A stretch of DNA of 64,000 bases from Planctomycetota bacterium (GTDB lineage: Bacteria > Planctomycetota > Planctomycetia > Pirellulales > PLA5). The notes under the pieces are model-generated. The model saw only the letters and a program-made list of their open reading frames with translations, searched no databases and was not told the origin of the DNA. The DNA is taken from contig QEVJ01000004.1 of NCBI GenBank assembly GCA_003576845.1, forward strand, positions 34,834-98,833. The letters are read 5' to 3'. Made by a program: the position numbers and the translations under genes. How positions within the stretch are numbered: the first letter of the stretch is position 1; each line of letters begins with the position of its first letter. Below, one piece after another: positions 54,101-61,980 of this stretch.

Positions 54101-55935
54101 CGCTCCGCGGCGATCTTCATCTCCGCATCGAGCGCCGTCTGCAACTGCGGACCATGTTCCATAAGCCGCGGTTCGATCTGTTGCTTGAGCAAAATCGCCC
54201 AGGCGTAGTAGTCGGGTTCCACGCGGATGTCCGGGCCGATCCGCTTGTCGGGACCGGCATAGCCTTTCACTTCGTGACAGCCGAAGCAGCCGTACTCGCG
54301 GATCAGGTCGTAGCCGTGCACGAGCTTCGGCGCGGGCGGTTGCGGAAAGCGGTCGGTGGGCCGCAGATCGACTACCTCGTGATGGCACTTCAAGCAACTG
54401 CTCTCGACGAACCGCTTCGGCTTCTGCGGCCAGTCCCAGTAGTGGTTCGAGTACCACTTGAAGTCGCGGCGCCAGCGGTCTTCGTCGGCGACGGTGCTCG
54501 GCGTGTGCTCGGCGTGTTGAAACGCCGTCGCCGTCCCCTGGCCTTCGTGGCAAATCGTGCACCCGAAGCGTCCGAACGGATGCGGGCTCGAATCGGAGCC
54601 GAACAGGTCGAGCCGCGGATGCGCCGAGAACGGATGCGGCAGGCCGCGGCGCACCTCGACGGCAATCGGCTCGCCCCACTTGGCGCCGTCGACAAGCAGC
54701 CGCCGGGCCATCTCGCGGTCGATGACACGGGCGCCGCCGATGGCCTCGATGACGTCGGCCGTTTGCATTCCCGCCTTGGCCGCATTCGACTGAGGGAACA
54801 CGACGACCGTGACCGCCAAGGAGTCGAGCAGCCCTTCATCGGCGAGCTTCATTCCGTAAACGTTTTCGAGCGTCGGCGGCGTTTCCTCGCCTTCCTTGAC
54901 CGGCGCCGGTTTCTGCGGGATCAAGTTGACGAATAGACGCCGCTCGTGCGGAAAGGCCGGGTCGGTGGCCGAGCCGGGCTTCGCGCGGTCCATGCCCTGG
55001 TGACACGTCATGCAGCGATCGAATCGCGCAACCTGATTGAGCGGGTACTTAATCTTGAGCTCCGGCAGCCAGATCTGGTGCGGCCGCGAGGGACCGCCGA
55101 ACGCGTTGATGATCGGCATGTCGATCAGCCAGCGGACCCACGGATGTTTGCCCGAACGCTCGATTGCCGCGTTGTGCAGCCGATCGAGTTCTTTGCGGTG
55201 GTCGCTTAGGGCCTTCGCCGCGTCTTCGACCGGTTTCGTGATTTGAGCGAGGAACCCATCGAGCTTCGTGCGGCCGTTCTTGATTTCCTGGATCCGGCGG
55301 TCGAGCTCGGCCACCTCGGCTTCGACCTTCTGATAGGCTGCCAGACGCTCGTCGGCAACCTTGGCGGACAATTCATCGCGGTTGGCGAGATCGTAGCTGC
55401 TGCGGGCCTGGTCGCGAATCGAACCGGCCGTTTTCTTCTCGTTGGCCGTGACGTTCTCGACGAAATGGACCTGCTTGATGACGGCCCGCATCGCCGAGAC
55501 AAGCTCTTCGCGAGCGGCGGTCGCCGCGTCCGCGTTATCCGGTTTTGCGGCGGCTTCATTGAGCTTTTCTTGCGCCTTCGCGACGGCGTCGATTCGGGCA
55601 TCGCCAACCTTCGTCTGGAAATCCTCGTCGAGACTGCGGGCTAGGGCCACGAACCCTTCGACGATCTCCGCCGGCACCGCCGACGCTTTGGCGGCCTTTT
55701 CGGCGCGTTCGAGTTCCGCCAAGCGGGCCTCGAACGCCGCCGTTTCCTGCTCGAGCGCCTTCATATTCAGATACCGCGTTTCGACGACGCGGAACTGTCG
55801 CTGCGGCTCGCGCCATGGCTTGTTGTGGTCGGCCACGAGCATCCACAGCGTCGTCACCAACAAGGCGAGCGCGGACACGCCAAAGACGACGTGCATCGTC
55901 TTGAGACTGCGCCAGGTTTGTTCCGTTGCAGGCAT
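51106..55935 (-). CDS. Giant octahaem cytochrome c with PDZ domain and coiled coils
   Basis: 1609 residues. Membrane anchor at residues 14-34 (MHVVFGVSALALLVTTLWML). Eight CxxCH haem sites: CMTCH 308, CTICH 459, CLKCH 514, CFGCH 550, CLACH 838, CFGCH 1045, CAGCH 1219, CKQCH about 1483. A PDZ-like domain lies at about 362-432 (VVFPQSNAAKAGMQTADVIE). Coiled coils at about 55-80, 185-255 and 600-655. A His/Gly-rich loop (YHSGGHGPAGPGDAHGAESG) follows the sixth haem. It follows the Rieske, cytochrome b6 and subunit IV genes, so it should take the place of cytochrome c1/f in a bc-type complex. The start directly abuts a short-period array with no ribosome binding site. Confidence 0.93.
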   Translation of the reverse strand: MPATEQTWRSLKTMHVVFGVSALALLVTTLWMLVADHNKPWREPQRQFRVVETRYLNMKALEQETAAFEARLAELERAEKAAKASAVPAEIVEGFVALARSLDEDFQTKVGDARIDAVAKAQEKLNEAAAKPDNADAATAAREELVSAMRAVIKQVHFVENVTANEKKTAGSIRDQARSSYDLANRDELSAKVADERLAAYQKVEAEVAELDRRIQEIKNGRTKLDGFLAQITKPVEDAAKALSDHRKELDRLHNAAIERSGKHPWVRWLIDMPIINAFGGPSRPHQIWLPELKIKYPLNQVARFDRCMTCHQGMDRAKPGSATDPAFPHERRLFVNLIPQKPAPVKEGEETPPTLENVYGMKLADEGLLDSLAVTVVVFPQSNAAKAGMQTADVIEAIGGARVIDREMARRLLVDGAKWGEPIAVEVRRGLPHPFSAHPRLDLFGSDSSPHPFGRFGCTICHEGQGTATAFQHAEHTPSTVADEDRWRRDFKWYSNHYWDWPQKPKRFVESSCLKCHHEVVDLRPTDRFPQPPAPKLVHGYDLIREYGCFGCHEVKGYAGPDKRIGPDIRVEPDYYAWAILLKQQIEPRLMEHGPQLQTALDAEMKIAAERDKIAAEKTQATAEKRDADVAELTAKEEELKKSLAEATAKRIAVETPIGELRRLLDLAEHVRVMPEDAAARAKIMSALADDAEKAKVGSDATDEVAGTATAPLLSAAAHRMGDKFKDVETPGDMRKVGPSLRFVGAKVDGAFLHDWISNPTHFRPTTKMPRVFGQHAHLEGKSLADAKRFEAVEIQGVVAYLMDKSQPFTYMTPPQSDEEADAQVERGRQSFTTRGCLACHSLKDEGRADADDLVAAALAAGNEHQGPDLSKIGAKLAAGARENGRDPASWLYTWLKQPNRYHARTKMPNLLLDPVEVLDATGKPVMEDRDGRHVAKTTDPAADIAAYLLNLGGWEPTPAPALNVKDLDELALMHLAKAYRESEAVEILKTGLRRDPAELKGDDVELAIGRGKPNEPAPTLSPQELERRKLLYVGRRAISKYGCFGCHDIPGFEDAKPIGTGLADWGRKEVDKLAFEQIAHYHSGGHGPAGPGDAHGAESGHGSASGNGAMTDEEKRKADNHEYFHHQLLHGTRDGFIWQKLREPRSYDYRKTETKTYNEWLRMPMFNFPQGEDDIEAVMTFVLGLVSEPPAPQYVYNPPPRQKAVVEGLKVLEKFNCAGCHVLRPERVAVKFEPSRGDEPSRFPAPEAFRGYDFLRKEPTPQAVAQSLAAGYDARTLAVLHGLPAMSAPDLKPYLIEEDGTVYEPDPESPPPAELFRPFLLWKDVLVDGKMHYVGQKPTNVPTWLVDESQSAPAWGGTAARLMMPLVYSLTKPVRGDLTGDGTWALVPPPLIGQGHKTQSAWLYDFLLDPHPIRPAAVLRMPKFNMSTDEANKLVAYFAAAEEAEHPYTFDPRTRSAHLAAAEAERENRLDDALKLAVVVCKQCHLIGDFKPAGYAAAMAPNLERIHKRIRPDYLRQWLAKPTSILPYTNMPANFERYELNNQGLYHGTSQEQLDAVVDLLLNYDQIMKERTTVSKLVEEWAPPAAATDAAAGTAQPTSTAEPETTQ

Positions 55936-55970
55936 GGGTCGCGGGTCGGGGGTCAGGGGTCGAGGGTCGG
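55936..55970 (-). repeat. Short-period array abutting the octahaem cytochrome start
   Basis: On the plus strand GGGTCGCGGGTCGGGGGTCA and GGGGTCGAGGGTCGG; on the coding strand it is pyrimidine-rich and touches the ATG at 55935. Very similar in sequence to the array before ftsH. Confidence 0.9.
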
Positions 55971-55990
55971 CAAATGCAAACGGGACAGCG

Positions 55991-57400
55991 CTAGAAATTC
56001 AGGAACCACTCGTCGATGTGGATGATGTACTTCAGGTTGAACGACCAGCGGAGGGCCATCTTGATCGGCAGAATGGCCATCATCAGCAGCAGGTTCGTCA
56101 TCAGCATGTACCGCAAGAAGCCCATCTTGAGGTACATGTTGCGGAACAGCGTCGTGCCGATGGCGAGCGCCGGCGGCACGACGAACAGATAAATCCCCAT
56201 CAGGATGAAGCCGGGCGACTCGCGGAGCAGAATGTAGCCCAGCTCGACGAAGAAGCCGCTGCCTGTCGGCGCCTTGGGAAGGCCGCGGTTCAAGAGCCCG
56301 ATCCAGAAGTACTCCGACAAGTCGACGTTCTTAAGCGCCTCGACCTTGTGCGAGTCCCACGGCTCAAAGGGACCGAAGAAGTTCCAGTTCGGTCCGCGGA
56401 GCACGGTGCCCATAACGATCAGCGTGACCCACAAAACGAGAAAGCCGAATTGGAAGTTCAGATATGCGAACTTCCGCTCGTTGATCGTGTAATAGCCCAT
56501 TCCCTTCTTGTTGAAGTCGAGATAGGGAATCGCCATCAGGCCGACGATGATCAGGCTCGGCGCGACCACGCCCGCCATCCACGGGTCGAAGTAGACGAGC
56601 ATCTCTTGCAGGCCGAGGAAGTACCACGGCGCCTTGGACGGGTTGGGGGTTTTGACCGAGCTGGCGGGCTGTTCGAGCGGCGCCTGGATTAGAATGCCCC
56701 ACACCAACAAGAACGCCGTCAGGGCGAGCATGCACACGAGCTCGGTATAGACCAGGTCCGGCCAGACGAGCACCTTTTCGTCGTCGAGCTTTTCCAGCGG
56801 CGGAAGCCCTTCGGCGATCCGCTTGTCGTTGATCACGGCGCGGTACGTCGCGAGCCACGTGAAGAAGCCCAAGAGAAACATCAGGCCGACGATCGGGATG
56901 TTGTCGCCCTTGCTCACGACTTGCCAGAAATTCTGGTTGACCATCGACAGGCCCATCGCCAGCAGCGCAAGGTTCAGGCCGGTCCAAGCGACCATCGGGC
57001 GGACGAAGAAGTCGCGCCCGAGATACAACACGCTCAAGAACACGACCGAGCCGATCGTGTAGACGATCGCCCCGACCTGGCCGGACAGCCAAGAGTTGAG
57101 GAAGCTGACGATTGCCTCGGGCATGCGCGGCGTCCAATACGGGTCGCCGCTGCCGGCCATCGGGGCGAGGATGCCGCCGAAAACCGTGGCGACGATCGTC
57201 CAGACGAGCGCCGCCTTAGGGCGATGCCAATGATGCCACAGCAAGAAAGCCGCGACGGCATTGGTGATCGCCAGGCCGAGGTAGTAAATCGTCAAGAAGC
57301 CCTTGACGCCGCTCAGGAACGTTGCCTGATCGATCAAACCGCCGGCGGCCAATAGTGCGGGAAAGTGCATAGCCGGAAAGTCGCTCGTTTGTCCCGCCAT
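55991..57400 (-). CDS. Cytochrome b/b6 C-terminal subunit (subunit IV-like) with extra spans
   Basis: 469 residues; classical subunit IV is about 160. The middle holds the quinol-site region of cytochrome b's C-terminal half: WPDLVYTELVCMLALTAFLL, then PLEQPASSVKTPNPSKAPWY, FLGLQEMLVYFDPW and PSLIIVGLMAIPYLD. About 190 N-terminal residues add four further membrane segments, and about 150 C-terminal residues add three more. The start could be 57400 or the Met at 57370. Downstream of cytochrome b6 across a palindromic element. Confidence 0.88.
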   Translation of the reverse strand: MAGQTSDFPAMHFPALLAAGGLIDQATFLSGVKGFLTIYYLGLAITNAVAAFLLWHHWHRPKAALVWTIVATVFGGILAPMAGSGDPYWTPRMPEAIVSFLNSWLSGQVGAIVYTIGSVVFLSVLYLGRDFFVRPMVAWTGLNLALLAMGLSMVNQNFWQVVSKGDNIPIVGLMFLLGFFTWLATYRAVINDKRIAEGLPPLEKLDDEKVLVWPDLVYTELVCMLALTAFLLVWGILIQAPLEQPASSVKTPNPSKAPWYFLGLQEMLVYFDPWMAGVVAPSLIIVGLMAIPYLDFNKKGMGYYTINERKFAYLNFQFGFLVLWVTLIVMGTVLRGPNWNFFGPFEPWDSHKVEALKNVDLSEYFWIGLLNRGLPKAPTGSGFFVELGYILLRESPGFILMGIYLFVVPPALAIGTTLFRNMYLKMGFLRYMLMTNLLLMMAILPIKMALRWSFNLKYIIHIDEWFLNF

Positions 57401-57440
57401 GGCGACGGGCTTCGGTTAAAGCAATCGCATCGCCAACGCT

Positions 57441-57523
57441 TAGGGTGGGTCGAAAGTGAGGCCCACCGCCAATTCAACCGCGAAATGCAATCCGGTGGGC
57501 CTCACTTCGTTCGCCCCACCCTA
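57441..57523. repeat. Long imperfect palindrome between cytochrome b6 and subunit IV genes
   Basis: TAGGGTGGGTCGAAAGTGAG with its continuation GCCCACCG (57441-57468) pairs with CGGTGGGCCTCACTTCG and following CCCCACCCTA (57493-57523), with a three-base bulge and a 24-base loop. Unrelated to the GAATCCTTTCGCC palindrome. Single copy here. Confidence 0.88.
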
Positions 57524-57550
57524 CAAATCACCCAACAAAAAATCGCGGCA

Positions 57551-58327
57551 CTATAGCGGCGCGCTGATGCCGCCGTCTTTGCGCACGCGCCAAAAATGAA
57601 TCGCTATCAACAATGCGGCCGCCAAGGGAATGGCGACGCAGTGCAACACGTAAAAGCGGTTCAGCGTCTCTTCGCCGACGAACCGCGCGCCGAGCAGCCC
57701 GAAGCGGGCGTCGGAACCTTGCGTGATCATGTCGATGCCATCGACGTTCAGCACGCCCTGGAACGGACCTTCGTAGCCGAGAATCGGCGTGGCGCGGGCC
57801 ATGTTCGAACCGACCGTGATGGCCCAAATCGCCAACTGGTCCCACGGCAGCAAGTAACCCGTAAAGGATAACAGCAACGTCAAAAGCAACAGCACGACGC
57901 CGACGACCCAGTTGAACTCGCGGGGCGGCTTGTAGCTGCCGGTCAAGAACACGCGGTACATGTGGAGCCAGACGGTAATCACCATCGCATGGGCGCCCCA
58001 GCGATGCAACTCGCGCAATATCCCCAGGGACGCCACGTCGCGCAGCGCGAGGATATCGGCATACGCCCATTCGAGCGTGGGCCGATAGTAGAACATCAAG
58101 AGCACGCCGGTGACCGTTTCGACCAGGAACAGAAAGAACGTCACGCCGCCCATACACCACGTGTAGCTCAGCGCGATGCCCTGCTTCTTGACCGACACGG
58201 GGTGCAGGTGCAAGAAGAAGTTGGTGAGCATCACCACGATCCGGTTGCGCCGATCGAGCGGCGCAGGATGGCGGAAGACGCTCTTCCAAATCTGCGAGTT
58301 GCGGACGAGTTCGCCGAGTGAGGGCAT
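57551..58327 (-). CDS. Cytochrome b6-like subunit (cytochrome b N-terminal half)
   Basis: 258 residues, four spans. The haem b binding helices contain [20 protein letters not shown] and the first-helix [20 protein letters not shown]; the Qo loop reads [21 protein letters not shown] fourth helix has [20 protein letters not shown] with a ligand His. Start 58327 (MPSLGEL) is the first Met with normal b6 length; upstream codons include purine-rich intergenic sequence. Second gene of the bc-type operon. Confidence 0.94.
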   Translation of the reverse strand: MPSLGELVRNSQIWKSVFRHPAPLDRRNRIVVMLTNFFLHLHPVSVKKQGIALSYTWCMGGVTFFLFLVETVTGVLLMFYYRPTLEWAYADILALRDVASLGILRELHRWGAHAMVITVWLHMYRVFLTGSYKPPREFNWVVGVVLLLLTLLLSFTGYLLPWDQLAIWAITVGSNMARATPILGYEGPFQGVLNVDGIDMITQGSDARFGLLGARFVGEETLNRFYVLHCVAIPLAAALLIAIHFWRVRKDGGISAPL

Positions 58328-58380
58328 GGGGAGCGGCCGGAGGCTGTGGGCTGAAGACCTAGGGAAAGACAGGATCGACG

Positions 58381-59469
58381 TTACGCCGTTGCCGGGATGA
58401 AGGATGCCGGGTCGGCCCATTGGCCGAGTTCCTCTTGGAACGTGCGGCTGCGGTCGATTTCCACCTGACCGTCATCGGCGATGCGAATCGCATAGCGTTC
58501 GAGCGGACGCGGGGCCGGACCCTCGAAGTTGATCCCGTCCTTATAAAAACCGCTGCCGTGGCAGGGGCATTTGAATTTCTGCTCGGCCTCAAGCCAGTTC
58601 GGCGTGCAGCCTAGATGGGTGCAAACGGTCTTGAGCGCGTAGATCTGTTGCTGGCCGTTGTAGTCGCCATTGACGACCCACACGCCGTATTGCGCCTTGA
58701 ACTTCTCTTCCACCGTGCCGGGCGAGAAGCCTTCCTTCGGACCCGCTTTGAAGCGGCTCGGCGGCTCGGTGAGAATGTTCGGAAACATAAAGCGGGCAAA
58801 CCCGAGCGTCCACAATGCGGAAACGCTGGCCAGCGACGTCATCCCAATGCCCAGGAACGAGCCGAGCATCACGTGCAAAAATCCGCGGCGCGATTCGTCG
58901 GCCGAGACAGCTTTTGCCACCGGCTTCGGACTCGGTTTTGCGTAATCGGGCTTAGTCGGCATCGGCGGCGCGACCGCTTTGGGCTTCGCTGGGGGCGATG
59001 TGGCCGCAGCGGCCGCTTCGGCCTTCGTCATTGGACCCGGCTTCGCGCCGCGGGCCGCGGCAAGAATACTCGCGGTGTCCTTCGGGCCGCCGGACTTGGC
59101 GGGAGCCGACTTCTCGGCGGCCGGTTTTACAGCCGCGGGTTTGGCAGCGGGTTTTTCGACCGGCTTCTTCTCGGTGGGTGGCTTTTCCGCGGGAGCCGCA
59201 CTCTTCGCGCCGCCTTGGGCGCGGGCCATAGCCATCATTTCCGCAACGCTGGGCCGAGCGCCGCCTTTCGCCGCCGGCTTGGGCGCCGGTTTCTTCTCGA
59301 CGGCGGCCGCGGAATCTGGCTCGGCCGAAGCGGCGGGCAGCTCACTCGCCGGTGCCGCAGATTCCGGCGATGGCGACTCGCCGGCGGGCTTGGCAGCGGA
59401 TGCCTCGGCCGCCTTGCCGCGGGCCATCGCCAGGATTTCGGCGGTCGACAGTTTCTTCTTTTCCGCCAT
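58381..59469 (-). CDS. Rieske 2Fe-2S protein with repeat-bearing N-terminal extension
   Basis: 362 residues. The C-terminal 170 are a normal Rieske subunit: twin-Arg [15 protein letters not shown] plus membrane anchor (about 193-228), cluster ligands in CTHLGC (283-288) and CPCHGSGF (301-308). In front is a cytoplasmic Ala/Pro/Lys-rich extension of about 190 residues with three copies of a short helix: [12 protein letters not shown] (8-19), [12 protein letters not shown] (74-85), [12 protein letters not shown] (131-142). It may be a docking tether. First gene of the bc-type operon, with a candidate promoter upstream. Confidence 0.95.
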   Translation of the reverse strand: MAEKKKLSTAEILAMARGKAAEASAAKPAGESPSPESAAPASELPAASAEPDSAAAVEKKPAPKPAAKGGARPSVAEMMAMARAQGGAKSAAPAEKPPTEKKPVEKPAAKPAAVKPAAEKSAPAKSGGPKDTASILAAARGAKPGPMTKAEAAAAATSPPAKPKAVAPPMPTKPDYAKPSPKPVAKAVSADESRRGFLHVMLGSFLGIGMTSLASVSALWTLGFARFMFPNILTEPPSRFKAGPKEGFSPGTVEEKFKAQYGVWVVNGDYNGQQQIYALKTVCTHLGCTPNWLEAEQKFKCPCHGSGFYKDGINFEGPAPRPLERYAIRIADDGQVEIDRSRTFQEELGQWADPASFIPATA

Positions 59470-59624
59470 TGCAATACACTCTGTACCGAGTCCCCAGTGC
59501 GGACGTGCTCTCAAAAACTCGGCTGACCGCGGTGTGCACGGCCTTTGGCAGGCCGATCGCAAACCGTTTGCAGATACGAGCTTGGGGGCAAGAATTGGGC
59601 GCGAAAATGGCCCGCGGAACCAGC

Positions 59625-59642
59625 TTGTGATTTTTTTCACAA
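59625..59642. promoter_or_regulatory. Perfect CRP/FNR-family-type operator
   Basis: TTGTGA-TTTTTT-TCACAA: a perfect 6-bp inverted repeat with the six-base spacer used by CRP-like regulators (consensus TGTGA-N6-TCACA). Its centre is about 17 bases downstream of the start site predicted for the Rieske operon, a position suited to repression, or to activation of a second promoter. Confidence 0.6.
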
Positions 59643-59656
59643 AGTCCCGCTCCTAA

Positions 59657-59684
59657 TTTGTAGCCCTTTCACGCTCCTTGTCAA
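59657..59684 (-). promoter_or_regulatory. Candidate promoter for the Rieske/cytochrome operon
   Basis: Minus strand: consensus -35 TTGACA (59679-59684), 16-base spacer, -10 TACAAA (59657-59662). Gives a leader of about 180 bases before the Rieske ATG. Confidence 0.55.
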
Positions 59685-59891
59685 CCACCCCCGGCAATTA
59701 CCCCCAATTTCGCCGCTTCCAACGACAGCCCCGTCGCCGGAAATCCGGCCACGACCCCGCGCCGCTCGAACCATAAAGCCGCAGATTCTAGCACGTCCGC
59801 AGATAGCTGCGAATCCCGTCGCGCCGTGAAATCTTGATGCCGCGCGGATCGGTTCGGCTCTCCGCGAGCCGCATTGAGCGCGCACTACCGC

Positions 59892-60989
59892 ATGAGTCCG
59901 AAAATGCCTGATGCCGAAGGCCGCAAACGGACCGATTTGTCGACGACACCGCCGTGGTCCGAGTGGGAGACCCTCATTCGACGCGATCCCGGCGGTCGCG
60001 GTGTGGCGAGCTTCGTTTACGACGGGCGACCGCTGGGATTCGGCGATCTCGAAAGCGCCGCGCGCCATCTAGCTCGGTCTGCCAGCCGCGTCGCGCTCAT
60101 CACCGGATTCTGCATCGTCGACGCCGATCCACCGGCCGCCGAAACCGACGGTCCGCCGGGAACGCTGTTTCTCGCGCGGGCGCTCGGCGAGCTTGGCGTC
60201 AACGTGGTGCTCTTGAGCGACGCGTATGGCGTACCGTTGCTCGACGCGGGCCGCTCGTTGTGGAATTTGACTTCGCCGCGCTGCGAGATCGTCGAAATGC
60301 CGATCGACGTCGTGAGTGCGGACGCCTGGACCGAAGCGTTTCTCGATGAGCAACTCGCGTGCGGCCTGACGCACGTCGTGGCCATTGAACGCGCCGGGCC
60401 GAGCCATACGATCGAAAGCGTCGCCGATCGCGAAGGGGCTGCCGCCGCGGAACGCTTTGCGCGCGAAGTCCCGCCGGAACATCGCGGCGTGCATCACAAC
60501 ATGCGCGGTACGGTGATCGACCGGGTGACGGCGCGCGCCGGTCAGATCTTCGAGCAAATTACCGCGCGACGACTCGACGTCGCGACGATTGGCGTCGGCG
60601 ACGGCGGCAATGAACTCGGCATGGGCAAGTTTCCCTGGTCAGTGCTGCGCGAGGCCATTCGCATCGGCCCGGCGGCTTGCACGGCGTGCCGCATTGCCGC
60701 GAACGATACGATCGTCGCCGGCGTAAGCGACTGGGGCGCCTATGCACTCGCCCTGAGCGTCGCCGTGCTTCGCGGACGAGCCGACCTGGCCGCGAACTGG
60801 ACCGGCGCGGAACAGCGCCGGCTGATCGAACGTCTCGTCGCCGCCGGGGCCGTCGATGGCGTCGCGAAACAGCGGGCCGTTAGCGTAGACGGTTTGGCGA
60901 TGGAGGAATATTTGAGGGTGCTCGAATCGTTGCGATCGTCGGCGTTGCAGTGCGGTATGGGAGTGCAGTTGCCGCAGCGGCAAGGTTAG
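59892..60989 (+). CDS. DUF4392 protein, D-glutamate cyclase-like
   Basis: 365 residues from ATG 59892 (in-frame TTG 59874 and ATG 59904 are alternatives). ALITGFCIVDADPPAAETDG, then GTLFLARALGELGVNVVLLS, AIERAGPSHTIESVADREGA and LDVATIGVGDGGNELGMGKF match DUF4392, the family of D-glutamate cyclase, which forms 5-oxo-D-proline. Bacterial members are mostly uncharacterised. No signal peptide. The neighbours give no pathway hint. Confidence 0.85.
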   Translation: MSPKMPDAEGRKRTDLSTTPPWSEWETLIRRDPGGRGVASFVYDGRPLGFGDLESAARHLARSASRVALITGFCIVDADPPAAETDGPPGTLFLARALGELGVNVVLLSDAYGVPLLDAGRSLWNLTSPRCEIVEMPIDVVSADAWTEAFLDEQLACGLTHVVAIERAGPSHTIESVADREGAAAAERFAREVPPEHRGVHHNMRGTVIDRVTARAGQIFEQITARRLDVATIGVGDGGNELGMGKFPWSVLREAIRIGPAACTACRIAANDTIVAGVSDWGAYALALSVAVLRGRADLAANWTGAEQRRLIERLVAAGAVDGVAKQRAVSVDGLAMEEYLRVLESLRSSALQCGMGVQLPQRQG

Positions 60990-60998
60990 CAAACGACA

Positions 60999-61025
60999 TC
61001 GGCCGGCGATCATTCCGCCGGCCGA
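60999..61025. terminator. Hairpin between convergent genes
   Basis: TCGGCCGGCG (60999-61008) pairs perfectly with CGCCGGCCGA (61016-61025) 10 bases after the DUF4392 stop. No T run follows on the plus strand; an A-rich run at 61044-61049 precedes it. Possibly a factor-independent stop for both directions, but incomplete. Confidence 0.4.
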
Positions 61026-61066
61026 CGCGAGATTCGCATTGAAAAAAGTGAACTGTCGAACGATCG

Positions 61067-61885
61067 TCAATTCTTGCGGCGACGCCAGGCGATGCCGCCC
61101 AGCGCGAGCGCGCCCATCGCGACAATTACGATCGAACTCGGTTCGGGCACGATGCTGGCAAAGCCCGTAAGCGAAGCGATGTCGCCGCCGCCCGACAGCG
61201 TGAACGAAACGCGCGATTGCAGCGAGGTCCATACGCCGGGCGGGCCAGCGATGGGGCCGGAGGTGAACGGACCGTAGGTGTAGTTCGCGCCGGGAATGCC
61301 TGGGCCGAACGCCACTGCGCCACCGACATCCACGCCCATGTTCGTGAACACCGGCGGGCCGCCGACGCCAACTTCGTTAACCTGCAGTTCTGCAACGGTG
61401 TCGCCGTCCGGATCACCCAGCGCCGCGTCGGGCGTGATCGAAACGCCGTTGCCCGTTACGTCCGTCAAACCGCCCGAAACCGAGCCGGCGACGACGCTTG
61501 GGTTGCCGGTCGGAACGATCGGCGTCGTAAACGTGAACGAAAACGTCGAGGGAGCGCCGAAGTCGGTAACGGCGATGCCCCAAGCGATCGACGGGTCGGG
61601 ATCGAGCACGCCCGACACGATGGCCCGAAATCCATCGCCGTTTACGTCGTCTTCATAGATCCACTGAAAGGTACGGCGATCGGAGCCGACGATGGCTTGG
61701 ATCGGAAGATTCCAAACGCGATTGTTCGCCCGCATCTGAACGCCGAACGGAACTTGCCCTTCTCCGCCGACGGGAACCCAGTCCGGAGAACCACCACCGA
61801 CGTCGATCGGATCGGCGGACGACGCGCCGGCGAATACAAGGCCCAAAGCCAGGGCCACGAATGCACGATAGAAGTGAGCCGTCAT
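61067..61885 (-). CDS. PEP-CTERM sorted secreted protein 1
   Basis: 272 residues. Signal peptide (FVALALGLVFAGASSADP), an Asp/Gly/Thr-rich beta domain, and a C-terminal sorting signal: VPEPSS, hydrophobic IVIVAMGALALGGIAW, then RRRKN. Exported and processed by exosortase (not in the window). Shares DPDPSIAWGIAVTDFGAPS and LTDVTGNGVSITP with its neighbour, so the two are tandem paralogs. Leader GAGGTAAGGCTAATG. Confidence 0.93.
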   Translation of the reverse strand: MTAHFYRAFVALALGLVFAGASSADPIDVGGGSPDWVPVGGEGQVPFGVQMRANNRVWNLPIQAIVGSDRRTFQWIYEDDVNGDGFRAIVSGVLDPDPSIAWGIAVTDFGAPSTFSFTFTTPIVPTGNPSVVAGSVSGGLTDVTGNGVSITPDAALGDPDGDTVAELQVNEVGVGGPPVFTNMGVDVGGAVAFGPGIPGANYTYGPFTSGPIAGPPGVWTSLQSRVSFTLSGGGDIASLTGFASIVPEPSSIVIVAMGALALGGIAWRRRKN

Positions 61886-61980
61886 TAGCCTTACCTCTCG
61901 ATGAAGATGCTCAACTGCGGTGTTCGATCGACCCGGTACTCCAAATATGTCGCGCTCGCCCGATTGTTCCGCGGGTTTCC

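Larger units (their letters stand above)
59470..59891. other. Intergenic region between divergent genes, with promoter and operator
   Basis: 422 bases separating the Rieske operon from the DUF4392 gene. Holds a minus-strand promoter at 59657-59684 and a CRP/FNR-type palindrome at 59625-59642. No gene was recognised. Confidence 0.6.
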
